From Atopsyche davidsoni (lineage: Eukaryota > Arthropoda > Insecta > Trichoptera > Hydrobiosidae): a stretch of 64,000 bases of DNA. The DNA lies in the NCBI GenBank assembly GCA_022113835.1, contig JAILWY010000007.1, forward strand, positions 8,719,001 through 8,783,000, in the 5' to 3' direction. The translations under genes and the position numbers were made by a program. Below are positions 24,698-37,668 of the stretch, one piece after another (position 1 is the first letter of the stretch; each line of letters begins with the position of its first letter). The notes under the pieces are model-generated. The model was not told the DNA's origin. It saw nothing but the letters and a program-made list of their open reading frames with translations, and made no database searches.

Positions 24698-25217
24698 GGG
24701 CCAAACTCTCATATTCGAGGTTTTTGACCATTTGCTTGTACCTATTGCGAAAAATCGACTGTAGCAAACAAAAAATTTAAATGCAGAAAGTTAGATACAT
24801 CCTTTATTCTACAGCCATTTTTATTTATTTTTCTTATAATTTACTTTTAATAGGATACATATGTGTTTTTCCGATTGAAGTTCTGGGATTGGAGTTTCGC
24901 GATGTTCCTGTTCCAAGAATCCTAAACATTTATGACTCTTTTTTTCAATTGGAATTAAAAGATTAATTATAAACCCTCCTGTTGGGATTAGTTTGAAAAT
25001 TAAAAAAAAAAAACTCTTCAACAAACTTTGGTTTTGAAAGTCGTCATTTTTTCCAATTTTTCAACATCTTCAAGATTTTTTTTTACCCTGAAAATGGACG
25101 TTAATTAAATAATAAAAAGTAGATAAATATAATTTATAGTTTATTCAATACTCTGTAAAAAAAAATCAACTTTTGACATAAATAAAGGGACAATTAAATT
25201 AATTAAATGACACGATT
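24698..25217 (-). repeat. ~520 bp interspersed repeat, copy 2 (inverted)
   Basis: This is the inverted counterpart of 11043-11565, with the same TTAA-flanked edge (TTAA at 24694-24697, then GGGCCAAACTC). The relict frame is 24821-25024 on the minus strand. The conserved peptide differs from copy 1 by only a few residues. The two copies lie in opposite orientation on either side of the piggyBac element and the large exon. Confidence 0.65.
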
Positions 25218-25219
25218 GC

Positions 25220-25256
25220 ACTGCCTCTGTTGTCTGGTTGGCACACCAGAGGCAGT
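25220..25256. repeat. Hairpin insert resembling a truncated SINE head
   Basis: Perfect 10-base arms ACTGCCTCTG and CAGAGGCAGT surround a 17-base loop containing TTGTCTGGTTGGCAC. The left arm and loop resemble the tRNA-like start of lepidopteran SINEs (an A-box of the GTCTAGTGGTTGGC type) as I remember them. It sits exactly at the edge of repeat copy 2 and is absent from copy 1. Confidence 0.4.
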
Positions 25257-25528
25257 CCCATTACCTGACAAAATTAATTAATAATCGTTTTCTTAATAGT
25301 AAAATACATTCACGGAGTGGTAAAAGGTTTTATTTGCTTATTTTTAAATAAAAATTGTTTGAACCCGAGAATCGTTTTTTTTGATACGACAAAAGGGTAG
25401 AATTAAGACAGATACGATTTTTTCGAGACTAATAAAACTGCTCCGAAAAAAAGAAAACCGGCATTCTTGTCACAAACGAGCCACAAAACAAAAACTATCA
25501 AATCATTTAAAAAGCCATAAATCTGCAG

Positions 25529-25596
25529 CACGTGGACCGGCGCAGGTAAGGGCGCTCGGCGGGGCGTGCGGCGGCCAGCACGTGCGGCCGGTCCAC
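25529..25596. promoter_or_regulatory. GC island with inverted repeat and two CACGTG boxes
   Basis: GTGGACCGGC (25532-25541) and GCCGGTCCAC (25587-25596) are perfect 10-base inverted arms. CACGTG E-boxes lie at 25529-25534 and 25579-25584. A consensus plus-strand splice donor CAG|GTAAGG falls inside at 25545/25546. It could be a paired bHLH site or an RNA hairpin; nothing here decides between them. Confidence 0.3.
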
Positions 25597-25612
25597 ACCT
25601 GTCCATATAAAA

Positions 25613-28600
25613 AATGATCGCCCGACTTAACACCTTTGCTGGTAGCTGTCACGTTCTCCAGATACGATTATTGATGTGTTAGAAAATGGACTGAGTTAGA
25701 TCAAACGTATGCTTTAATATCAAATAAAACATATTTTTGATACAATTAATTAATAATTGGGTAATTATTTAACTAAGCTAGACGTGGTTGTGTGTACACC
25801 AACCGTGAAATTAGCTGTCTGATTGCTAAGTTGATTGGTTAGTATACCAAAAATTGCTTCACCTGCATTTAATCCTAGAACTCTATGCTCGGGAGACAAA
25901 TGTTAATTTAGTAGTATTATATGTAGTTTTAGAATTTTTAATTAGCACAGTTAAATCCGCAATCTACGCAGTGATTTCAATCATAATGTAATAATTAAAC
26001 AGCTGTTCTTTTAGTGTTAAATAAGAAAAAAATTCAAAATTGCTAGTGTCTACTTTTAATCGATTAATTAATGATTAATTTAATTTGTGATGAATACGTA
26101 TAGGTCCTTATAAAATATATTGATTAAAATTGCGCGCATAGACATTGATACAAACAATATTAACGGTTGAGTTGCTGAGGCAAAGCAATTATTGATTTCG
26201 AAATGCAAAAACCAATGGACTTTAAAATCTCTGTTAAAATGCGATTGTTACGAATTAATTGAAATTCATCCATGCAATCCTTGAACATAAAAAAAATATC
26301 CCGTAAATCTGCGACAATGTTGAAAATTAAACATTTACCATATTAACAGTTTTAAAAAATTATGACAAGCTTTTTTTAACTTTATTTAATCTTCCAGCGG
26401 AGGAGTCTACAATTACAATTCTCTGTAAGAGTATGAGGACGCAAGATTTGGATCGATCAGAAGCCACTGGGGGCTTTAAATCTCAAGAAAAACCTTGTTA
26501 GAATTGAAATTTTACAACATTTTTAGCAGGGGTTTTGACATCGATACGTTTTATTTATAATAAAATTTGGGGACGATTTATTATTTTAAAAACATGGAAA
26601 AACTAATTGCTTTAACCAGATGCGATCTCGGTACATAATCGGTATTTGCAAGCGATCAAATTACTAAAACGCGAGGTGTTTATAATTATAGAAAAAATAA
26701 CATATATTTATGAAATTAAAAGGTATTTTACAACTACAAGTTGATCGATAAAGTAAATATGTCTTACAAAATATTACGGCTAGTGGAAAAGGTTTTACTT
26801 CATTTCATGTCAGGATTGTTTTCTAAGGTAAGCTACATTGCTGACCAAAACAAAACGCTAATATCTTTGTTGATCTTTGAACGTGAGTTTTCGACCGAGT
26901 ATTAGACCAACAAGAGTAAAACCTCGCTACCTAGGGGGTGCAAGCTGGACCCAGTGAAGCATGAAATTAGCCTACTTAGGATAAATATATTCGGGTCTGA
27001 GGGGAAAAGATATAATCGTAAGCATACGACGATAAAAAAAGTTTTATGAAGCGGTCGCGATGCCATGTATTTAATACTGTAGGATAACAATGATATCGTC
27101 GATTATGTTTTCCGGGATATTTGTTAAATAATTTATGCTTCGTGCTGAGTAATTATTCTAAATATATTATTCGTAAGGTAAATTAAATATAATTTATGGC
27201 AATGTTAATAGCACTGAAGGTCAATTAAATCTCAATATTATTAACAATTGAACTTATTTACTTTTAGTGAATGAGAGTTGTGTGGAGATGTGATTTCACA
27301 CATTAAACACGTAGCACTAGATAATGGTATAGATCCAGTGAAGACGTGTTTAAACTGTGAAAATCCTTTATGTTATTTTCGTATTTGCGAGCGGAGGTCG
27401 CGATGATAGGATGGTTTTCACAATTATTAAACTTTGTTACTTATAGCATCAAGAATATTAAATTATAAAACCATCAAACATACAAAAACAAATAACATTT
27501 TTATATCCTAAAAAACAATATTTTTAAGTGTCAATATATATATTTATGTTTATCTTGCATTCTTCATTGACCAATTAATATAAGGACTATTTTTACTCTT
27601 CCCTATTTTAAGGATCCCTTGCACAATTACATACGTCCATGTCCACCTGGTTTCTCCCGCATCTACCCACATCCACCCACATCCGCCCACATCCCACCCT
27701 ATAGATTATATTTAAAATAAATTAAAATATATTAGCACGTAATATGCAGTTTCAATAATTTTTGAATTGCAGGAGTAAATATTTAAAATTGTGTAATTTT
27801 TTTGCTGTACTACTCCGATGTATAAATATAAATAAAACCAATGCTCATTATTTTAAAGCTTTAAGATGGTGAGTATTTTAGTACAAACAGCCTTGATACG
27901 ACCTTCATTTTTATATATATTTCGTTTGATAATGCCAACGTGAAAGGTTGGCAAAACCGGTCACCAATAAAATCAAACATGGAAAAATCACAAAAGTATT
28001 TTATTTAATATATTAAAATGGAATTCCACCAAGTACTTTTGTCTAAAAAATTTAATATATTATTACTCAGATAAATGAATATTGTTATTCTAAGCCGTCA
28101 ACAATGGCGAGCTAAACAATCTATCTGTTAAATATAATTAAAAAGAAAACGTGAGCCGAGACACTAGGTCAAGGACAAAATGTCTTGCACACCTGAGTTC
28201 CTGGCCTGCCAGAGTCCATGGCCCGCTGAAGTCCTTGGCCTAAGCGAGAACATAAACATTTCAGGTAATTTTTAAAGGTAATAGAAAAAGTAGAAGGTTT
28301 AAGTGAAGACAAGAAAACAGGAAAAGTTTTTCCCCGTAAAAACTTTTTTTCTCTCCCAAGTTTATTATTTATAAACATATTTAAATTTCTCAAAAACCGG
28401 TAGTAAACACAGCTGTTTTACGGCCGCCTTAACGCGGTTTTGTATCAAAGAATTGCTCACATTTTCAATTGTTCAATAATTTTTTAATCAATATTTGATG
28501 TGAATTTAAACGACCATCACACGTCATGTTATGTTAAATTAATATTATAAAAAACACGTATGGAGCCCACACTTATTTTATTTATCGATAGATATTTTCA

Positions 28601-31600
28601 GATGTCCCAGACAGAGATGGTTTGATACATATCTCTAAATATTTAAGTCGCATAGAATGCAATTTTCACTCGAGAAAAAGTTAAAATGTATGATACTTCG
28701 GCTGGGTGATTTGGAAATCTATAAATCAACGAAAAAAATGGTTACGGTCCTGCGTCGCCTGCGATTGATTTATGGGCTGAAGATGAACTGCAAGCCAGCC
28801 GCCATTTAATAGGCTTTTTTCTACGCCGAGATATTTAGTTTACGTCTTAACGTTCTGGTAGAGATATATTTAAAGCGCCCAGTTCGTTTTATTTTAATTT
28901 TAGTATAATAAAATATCGATACAAAGCGTATATGAATTGAGTTTAAAATATTCAAGTCACAAAAGCGAAACCCATGTTTCATAAAATTGCTGTGTATATA
29001 AAGAATATTTATAATCATTATATTTAAGATTGTTATTTGAATTAAAATTAAATAGAGGTCTACAAAAATGCAACTTGCACTGTCACAAATCAGATATCAA
29101 ATAAACCGAAAGTATCCTACCTTTTCGGTTGTACATTATGAAAAAAGCACACATGAGTCAATAATAAGTTAAACTTTGAAGCTGTCATGAATTTAAACGT
29201 CGTTGTGTTATTAAAGTTAGGATATTCTTTATTCATTTTTTAGATTCGGTGGTAGATTGTTTGACTATATGAGAGTATGGGCAACGAAAAACTGAACAAA
29301 AAGCCCACCTGCCGGGGGCTGTGACTCGCGGGGGTAATTATTATGTCTAGCGGATAGAAGGATAGTTCAGACGATGCCAAGCAAACGATTGAAATTAAAT
29401 GCAAGGGTTGAGATAAGAATCAGCGGTCTTTGACTTGGTGCTTTGGTGTTCTCTTTTATGAGCTATCATGCTGTATTAATGAAGAAACCGGAAAAGCCGT
29501 TTAAGCTCATTGTATTGAGGATTTTTTAAATAAAATAATAAAATGAAAAAATCTATTATTTAATATCTATTTTTGAAAATAGGCTGGAAAACCTATGAAA
29601 AATAAGGACTGTTTCTAAATTAATCAAAATAATTTTAAATCATTTTGGTCAAGTTTTGAGTAAGAGTATAAAATTATACAAATATTACACCAATATAATA
29701 AAAAAAACATTTACAAATAAATTTATTAATTATACCACAATGATTTTATTATATTAATTATACACAAAACGAAATACTGATAAGTCTCAACGCTTTTATG
29801 AGTACGTCTTTTTATAAATAATAAATAATTTATATTTACTATATTAGATTTTCCATCATTCCACATTCATCATACGAGCAAATTGGCCTAATCAAAATTG
29901 TTTGACACGTGTCATATTCAAATTCCCATTTTTTCCTGCGCACATTCGGTGAGGACGGGCCTCAAATTAGATTCACAAGAAGGCATCGATGTACCGCGCC
30001 GGGTGCTCCGAGCAGCCATATGGCGAAACGAAAAGGCGGGGAATACAGAAACACCTTGCGCGATGGAGTATTTTTTTGGACGGTTAAAAAAATACTCCCA
30101 GAGCGTTATCGGTCGCATCAACGACAGGCCGAGTCGATTCCTGGTTCTCGCCTACCGAATACAACACAGCATTTTTTTTATTATCTGCCAAACAGTGCTC
30201 TAGATCTAAAATATGGAATCTATAAAAAAAAATAGCCCTTAGCTATAATCTATTATATTTTAAATGCTTAATAATCTATTGAATTGAGAAAGCACATTTT
30301 TTTCAGACTAGCGTCTCGGGCATTATTGCAAGTCACCCAGTTAAATAAACACCTGCAATTTTGTTTGGCAAATGAAGTAGTTATTATTTTATTGGTTTTT
30401 ATACAATAAGTATAATAGCCAACATAAGATTTTCGCAAAAGACCACACAGGGCTGCGTAAATCTGTAGCATTCTCCTATAAATAAAAGTCAGTCACGATT
30501 AAGAGTTGATTACTAATGCTAAATTATTTTCAATATTATAACATTCACTCGCTTAAGCTTGGGCAGTAAAAAAAATAATGAAAATGGCCGTCGATTAGCC
30601 AATGATCGGTTTTGTATTGTTAGTTAAAATTCTAACAAAAATATTTTTTATAATTTTGTAAAAAAACGTATTACAAAGGCAGTAAGTTGATATTTTTTAA
30701 AAGTATAAAGAGTACATTCGCAATAATTACAAAAGTTTCATTCGGAATTCAGAATCTGTTTTAAACTTGCGAAGAATCACAATATTGTAATTTTAGTTTA
30801 TTGTGTTGTTTCTGAGAAACGATATTAATTTCGCAATCATTTCCAAAAAAACATTTAAAGAAACAAATTATTCCATCTGTTGATTTTTTTATCAAAATTC
30901 CAACGAGCATCTTATAACAGGTAACACAAAAAGCCGCCGTCTGTTGTAGCTCGATGTATGTAATTTCGTTTGACCTTTTTTGTCTACTATTGGCAGGGCC
31001 GAGCTACCGGATGCGTCCCAGGGTTGACTTTCCGGTTGGGGGCAGTTTGTGTCCGGACCCGTCCGTCACTTCCGGATTCACAGAAGAGAATACGGATCAC
31101 TAGAGGACGGGGAGAATCGCGGTTGAGGGATAATGGGCGCTTTGGTGTTTCCAATAAAAATATGCGGTCAGTAGTAAATACTCTATACATTTAGGTTCAA
31201 AGCGCGTAAACATACACAAAAACCAAACCATTTAATATAACTGAATAAACGATATTATACTGTATTCTTAATTTACTCCGCGAAGGATATTTACATAACC
31301 ACATAAATATGTAAATGTTATTTAGGTCTCTGAACTATTGGTAGCTTAAAATGTTAAATATATTTTGTGAATAATATAAATTTTTATGTGGCAATCACAG
31401 CTGATAGGCAAGTGTCTTCGGAAGCTGTTCATCAATTTAAGTAAGAATTTTGACTACACATTCTTCAACACGTATGTGTGTATTTTACATGGAAGTAAAA
31501 TGGTTATTGACAGTCGCCATAGATCTATCAGGTGGAAACTCAGCCTCAGTAAAAACAAGCACTAGAGTGGCGTCATAAAGCTTTCTTCTTTTAACTCTAA

Positions 31601-33400
31601 CAAAACCATGTATAAACTAGCATGTAAATCACACGTTTTAATTGCCTTACTTAATACGCATTCAATTTTAAGTCCTTTTTATGGGACAATAATAAAAGCG
31701 TAGGATTTAACGGCGCGGGCATGCAGTGTAATCACACACGCCCTGATTGTTTTGTCGAGGAAATGTCAACCATTTTGTAAATGTAATCAAAATTAACAAA
31801 TGGCCGCCGTAAAAGTGTAAGGTTTATTGCGACAGCGACGGTGAACTTTCCAGCACTAAAAACATATTTTTTGCATACGCCGATGGCCTATTAAAAAAAT
31901 AATGTATATATATTTTGCAATGTGTTTTAGTCACAAAGCCACAAGTACATACACGGTAATAATTATTGCTTGCTGCCAAAATATAGGTAATCGTCAAAAA
32001 GTGACAAAAACTAAGTAATTTGTCATAAATAACTGCCTAAACAACAAAACATTTATGAAAATATTATTTAAAATCAAAATTTATTTCAAATTTAAAAATG
32101 TGTAAAACATTTAATCAATTTTTTTACTTTGTTTTTTAGAAAATAACCTATTTTGGTATAATTCAGACTCCAGAACTATAAACATTAGATATTTGCAAGC
32201 ACGTTGAAAAATATACCGTCGGAATATTTGTGTATTTTATTACTATATATTTTAGGACGCTGGGAACAACCTTACAGTGATCGCAATAGTAAATATGGTT
32301 TTAACAAGTCAAAACTAATAGCAAAATATTTTTTAACCATCGTTTAACCACCATTTGATATGCAAACGAAGAAGCGAAGATCAAGTTGATATATTTTAAT
32401 ATAGGCGATGTCTCATTTAAAGGGCTAAAGTTCATCCAGTTGGCTTGAGCTGTATGAAGTGTGTGACTGTGCAATGAATGTTAATATTAAATATAGAAAC
32501 ATTAGATAATTTGTGGCCACAAGACGACCGCTAACATTGGAGCCCAACACCACATTTCGACGCGTCATGGCTCTCGTATAAACAAACTAAAATACAGACG
32601 TTTATTGAACACTTCACTGTGCACACAAACCATCATCTGGAATATGAACGTGTAAATGCAACTTCTTAAAATCATACTCAATTTTACTGAGTCCTCTATA
32701 TTTGGTGTGACACAACTGACAATCGAATGGTAATTAGCCTATAGCGTCTTCATTTGCATTCTTTTAAGCTACACCATAAAAAAACACCAAAAATAAAAGG
32801 ACGTTTGCAAGTTGTGTCGCTGCGTGTGTAGCCGGCTTAAGACACCATACAAATATTACTACAACTATCTTCTGAAATTGCTAATTTCATTAAAATATTT
32901 AAATAGGTTTACAAAACGGTGATTCAATTTATTGCGCTTGCATACAAGGTAAGCTAGTTTGCTGACACTCAAACTTAAAGTTATGAAGCCACAAGGTAAT
33001 GGCATATTTAACTTTCATTAAATTTAAGCGGTGAGCTAATTTTAAATATTGTTTGATGCATAAGTCCTAACGGTTTTAAATAGAATGGGTTCCTAGAAGC
33101 AAGCTTTCGTTCTTCTAACCCCAATTATGACACAAATTCATTCAATCATTAATCTGTATAAATCGATTAGTTGGGTGAGTGAAAATGGATAAATCACATT
33201 TATATGTTATATTATAAATAACAAATTCGTTTTAAAACAGGTAAAAAAGATATTTACAGTATTTTATATGTAGATTTCAAGATGTTTATTCAGTTAAAAG
33301 GGTAAACTTAAATATGCTTACTATATAGTAAAGCCGGGTGACGGGGATCGTCTTTTTGTATTGTAGATGAGATATAACAAAGAAAGTTGGGACATATGCG
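25613..33400. other. AT-rich upstream intron or intergenic stretch
   Basis: No gene is recognised. GC-richer patches lie at about 28190-28250, 29935-30150 and 31005-31145. The patch at 29935-30150 is open in several frames at once, as expected of stop-poor GC sequence and not of coding. At about 31003 a plus-strand acceptor-like TTTTTTGTCTACTATTGGCAG precedes the island, but no matching exon can be argued. A 9-base inverted repeat near 32709 and 32818 is too weak to call a MITE. Confidence 0.35.
27660..27699. repeat. 10 bp tandem repeat, four units
   Basis: Units CATCTACCCA, CATCCACCCA, CATCCGCCCA and CATCCCACCC follow one another. This is a short minisatellite-like array. Confidence 0.85.
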
Positions 33401-33429
33401 AATAAATAGCGGCCTGCGTAAGTTTTAAG

Positions 33430-33608
33430 CCAATTCCATGCCACCCCCGCAGGACATGGCGGCCGGCGGTTCCTGGTGCCTCGTGACGCAACGAACTTCC
33501 TTTGTGCTCCCTTTACACGCTGATGCAGAAAATATTGAGGGTGAAGCTTTTACCTGGAACGGCTCGTGCCCGCGAAGGCGAGCGAGCCGCTGTGGATGTT
33601 ACAGCTAA
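33430..33608. promoter_or_regulatory. GC island with open frames on both strands
   Basis: On the plus strand an ATG at 33438 opens 56 codons (MPPPQDMAAGGSWCLVTQRT...) to a stop at 33606. On the minus strand a candidate first exon of the wge-like gene overlaps it (33554-33617). Only one of these, if any, can be coding. The composition is clearly different from the flanks. Confidence 0.25.
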
Positions 33609-33617
33609 ATGAAGCAT
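33554..33617 (-). other. Candidate 5' coding exon A of the wge-like gene
   Basis: On the minus strand an ATG at 33617 opens 21 codons (starting MLHLAVTSTAARSPSR). They end one base into a codon at CCAG|GTAAAAG. The large exon at 23666 begins with two bases of a split codon, so the join is in frame. No TATA box or known initiator is visible. It is one of three competing candidates and is supported only by ATG, donor and phase. Confidence 0.2.
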
Positions 33618-34439
33618 GGATTAAACATCGCTTTATGTAAGAACACAGTCATCAAATTATATAATGTAAAACAAACTAATATTTTACACGATAGTTATAA
33701 AATATCATTTAACCATTTTAAGAGTTACTTCTCTATGTTTTTTTTTTCCATTGTGTACTATTGATTTGACATCATTTTATATTGTCATTTTGCAGCTGGG
33801 CAAAAACACATTCAAACAATATGATTTTCCAGTGGGGTACTTAATAAATATCAATTATATACGCGAATCACGAAGCATGAAATGTTGACGTGTTAAAATA
33901 TAATCATGCATGTCAATACATCGTTTATCGATACTCTGCGTTTACCCTGTAGGTAATGTTAACGACGGAAGCTCGGAGAGATCTCGCGACTACAATTGAG
34001 GATCTTATTCCACCCGGCGAGATGTAATTCAAAGCCGAGATTAATATTCTTCGACAGCGTCGGGGTAGGGGCAAAAAATGTGATACGCCAAACAATGGCG
34101 CGGGTCGGGCCGGGCCACGTGCGCCGGCCCAGCCGCGCGGCACTCGGAAAGCCAGGTATTGCGCGGGTACGAATTTAAAAAAAAATACTTTGAAGTGCCA
34201 CGAAATCAACTCGCAAAATTAAATTCATTGAAGTTTGGGAATAGTGTGATATTAAAAAATAAAAAATTGTAATAACTTGCAATAAATTGTGTTATTCAAA
34301 GCCTTCGAGGTATCTGCTACTATAATTTTGGAGAGTGCAGTAATCGTAAATATGATGCGCTTACTACTTTCAGCTTGAGTTTACAATGAATAATAAATAA
34401 ATTACAATACATAAATAAGCTTGAGCCATCACTCAAACG

Positions 34440-34760
34440 GTCGCAACTTCATTCGGGTGCATATCAAATAGACTACGCTGCGGAGACGCGCCGTTAGAAA
34501 TCTCGTTTGGAGCAGCCCCTCACCCTCGGGCTCCTCGAGGCGCGCTGTGCCCGGCAGATGGTGGCGGCAGCTGCTCCGCGGCGTCCTTATTACGGCCCAT
34601 AAGACCGATGTTTTGGGCTATTTTTGGTCTTTTTCTTTATTAAGTGGCCCGATTGCCGGTCCTTTCTGCGCCGATGAAAGGGTTGGCTTTCTGGCCGGAG
34701 GACGCGGCGCGCGGGACAGGCGATGGGACGCAAATCGTCACGGCAGGTGATGCAATTTGA
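34440..34760. promoter_or_regulatory. Long GC island, enhancer-like
   Basis: About 300 bases mix CpG-rich blocks (CTCCTCGAGGCGCGCTGTGC; GGAGGACGCGGCGCGCGGGAC) with AT-containing cores such as CCTTATTACGGCCCATAAG, similar to posterior Hox/Caudal-type TTTAT/TTAC sites. It has no splice-bounded open frame. The regulatory role is inference. Confidence 0.3.
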
Positions 34761-37386
34761 TCGATCGACTGCGTTTGTAACAATGCTATCTGATTTTAGA
34801 AAGGACATCCGGTGTTATAAAACTCACAAAATATGAACTCAACCATAATTACACGTGTGTGGCTTATTTGTATAATTTATGATTTCTACAGCGCAACTTT
34901 TATTTATGCTTAATATTAACATGTGAACTTGTTTATTTACTTAAAAACTATTAAATATTTGAATCATCTCACGCTAATTGCTTATCAGCGAAGTGCAATC
35001 CGCAAACAGGAAAACTTATCGCATGTGTTTAATTACCCTATTGTTCAAAAAAAGCACGAAGCATGCGCAAAAATGTTTGTCTCTGTGGCTGTTACTATAG
35101 ATTGCAGCCGGACTGGATGAACGAATAATTAAATCTGAGACTTTAGTATGTAATAATTCGTTTCATGTGTGTATTTCTACAGCACGCTACCAATACCAGC
35201 CAACGTAAAACAATATCACCGTAAAATATAAAAGTGGCAGTATTCCTCGGTGTAATAATCGAGTTTAATACGCCCGCGATGTAAAACAACACTCGGCCGA
35301 GAGAGTGCCGCGCCGACACGAGCGGCGTTTGCTCTGCGGTTTAAAGCGCATTCCGTCCCGCAAACGCGACGTACAAGGAGGTTACGCCAAGAACTATCAT
35401 AAAATCTCGATAAAAATGTTGTTAAATCCAACCCCGGATTATGGCCGATTCTGTGGACGATCGATAATTTGTGGAACGTGTGCGAGCAGACTGCAAACAT
35501 ATTTTAAACTGTTAGATATGAGTAAAGCTCATTGTGCTATTCCAACACGACCGACGGTTATAGAAATATATTCACTGTAAGAATGAATTCCATTTTAGTT
35601 TTATGTTGCATATTCTTTTTATACATCGACGGAATAAGCGTCTCAACATTTAGCGTATAGTATATTAATTTACACTGAGTTTTAAAACTTGCCTGCTAAG
35701 AATGAGGAGTGAAACCATTCAACACTGTTATCAATACTACGTTGTAAAGTTTTAACAGCTATTTGAGTGCAGTGTTTCAGCACTGAAGATTAAAAAACAG
35801 ATGCTTGAATTAATTCTATAGCGATATAAGAACACGGTGGACAAGTTTATTCTTTATATAAGATATTATTTTTTTCATTTAGTATTATTTGAAAATCTTA
35901 CAAATTTGTATTATGCAGCTGCAGCATAGTTGTATTTATCCTTCCTTCTTCCAATAATAATTAAATAAATGTTATTTAATAAGATATCTACCAATTAATT
36001 AAGCTTTTGTTAAATGTTAACGCACATTGTGTGTTCTCGCAATATGTATACATTAACATATTTTAATAAAATTCGTTAATTTTAGGATGCATTTCATTTA
36101 GTTACGGTTTCAAGAAAACACACAAAGCGGTATAAAAAAGTGAGGTATCTCAATATTGTAAATTTTGAAATGATATAATTTTCTATGAATAGACGATATA
36201 CTCATATTTAGAAACCGCTTGGAGAATATATTACGGCCACCGGTGCACGGCAGCACAAAGCAGGCACATGGACTTGAGTTTACATTTTAAAATAGGCCAA
36301 ATACTTTCATTTCCAATACGAATATAAACGCACAAAGAATATTTAAATTCTAAATAATTCACCGAAGCGCATATCAAACTCCAGGAAATTTTTCACGGTA
36401 AAAAATTTCTGCAATATTATCAATAATAAAACTTTTAAATCTTGGAATTGAAAATTTCCATAAATTCACATAGAATTGAGTTCGTTGAAATTGTTTAAAA
36501 AAATCTTTCATTGCAGTCTGACGGGGTCCACGTACAGTTTATTTTAATTTTTTTAATGATTGTCTCTAACATAAAATTCAAAGATGTATAATGCTTCAGT
36601 ATGAAATATTCCTATAGTAATGCTTATATAAGTGTAAGCCTGCAGTAAGGAAGGGCTGTATTTTAAATTAACGCGCAAGTACTTCGACTAAAGCCGAGTC
36701 TAAGGCGATCTGTGGGTTCTAGGAACCAAGAACGAATCACGCTGGGCGGTTATTGTCAAAGAGCTTCTGGCAGGAGACTCGCGGGAGTGAGGGGATAATG
36801 CTGCAAGCTGCAAGCATGGCAGGGCTTCCTGGAACAGCTCCACGGCTAGCTTTGACAATATTCTAATTGGAATAAAAGTATTCCTGCAAATAGAAATTCA
36901 TCATTCAAATTTGTATATTTTGTGTCAATTTTAGAGTCGTGTCGGTAATATATCTATATTTTTTTAGGCCATAAGGAATGGGAGAATCATAATAAATAAA
37001 TAAAAAACTATTTCAAGGTTAACCCAACGTAAATTTACTATGTAAATAAACAACGTAAAATACTATAACGCGAGCGATATATTGATTGGATCTGATATTA
37101 TTATGGGTAAATAGAGCCAGCGATAGCACTAAGCCTCGCCGTATCTAATTACGAACGCACCAATATACGACGCTTTCTGTATTTAGTGAGTATTGTATCC
37201 GTGTTGCAATTTAGCCAAGACGACCAAAATTTGCTATAATAAAATATAAACATCTCTCTGGAATTCTGCCGAATTCTACCCATTTGGCCACAAATACTGA
37301 AGTTAATGGGATATCAATTTTTTTAAGTACCTTAAAATCGGCCACAAAGAGTGCATTCTGGATTTCTTTGACAATAGAAATACGTC

Positions 37387-37668
37387 TTATGATAAATTTG
37401 TAATATCCTTTGCTGCAAATAATTGTTGCTCGCCTATTGGAAACACTCCTTTCGATGAGTCAATGACTGTCATTACGTCATTCGGATGACGACCGGACGC
37501 GGAGCATTCTTTGGAATTGACTAAGGAGGGTGTACATAAGGTAATCAGATTTTTTCTTTGTCCGTTAGTTGTTTGGATACTATTTAAGCATAGTTGAATA
37601 TACAAAAGCAAGCGTTTTATGGAAATATATTTTGCGCTAAGCGAAAACCTTTCAAGGTATACATCCAA
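37387..37668 (-). other. Unassigned 93-codon ORF
   Basis: The frame encodes a mixed peptide with an early YLERFSLSAKYISIKRLL segment and a later VIDSSKGVFPIGEQQLFAAK segment. The composition is more protein-like than most frames of this length in the window. I recognise no domain or transposase motif. It may be a decayed mobile-element fragment or a chance frame in a local GC-richer patch. Confidence 0.15.

Noticed and set aside
32706..32820. Possible MITE with GACACAACT inverted arms
   Set aside because: There are only nine paired bases, with no target duplication and no extended terminal similarity.
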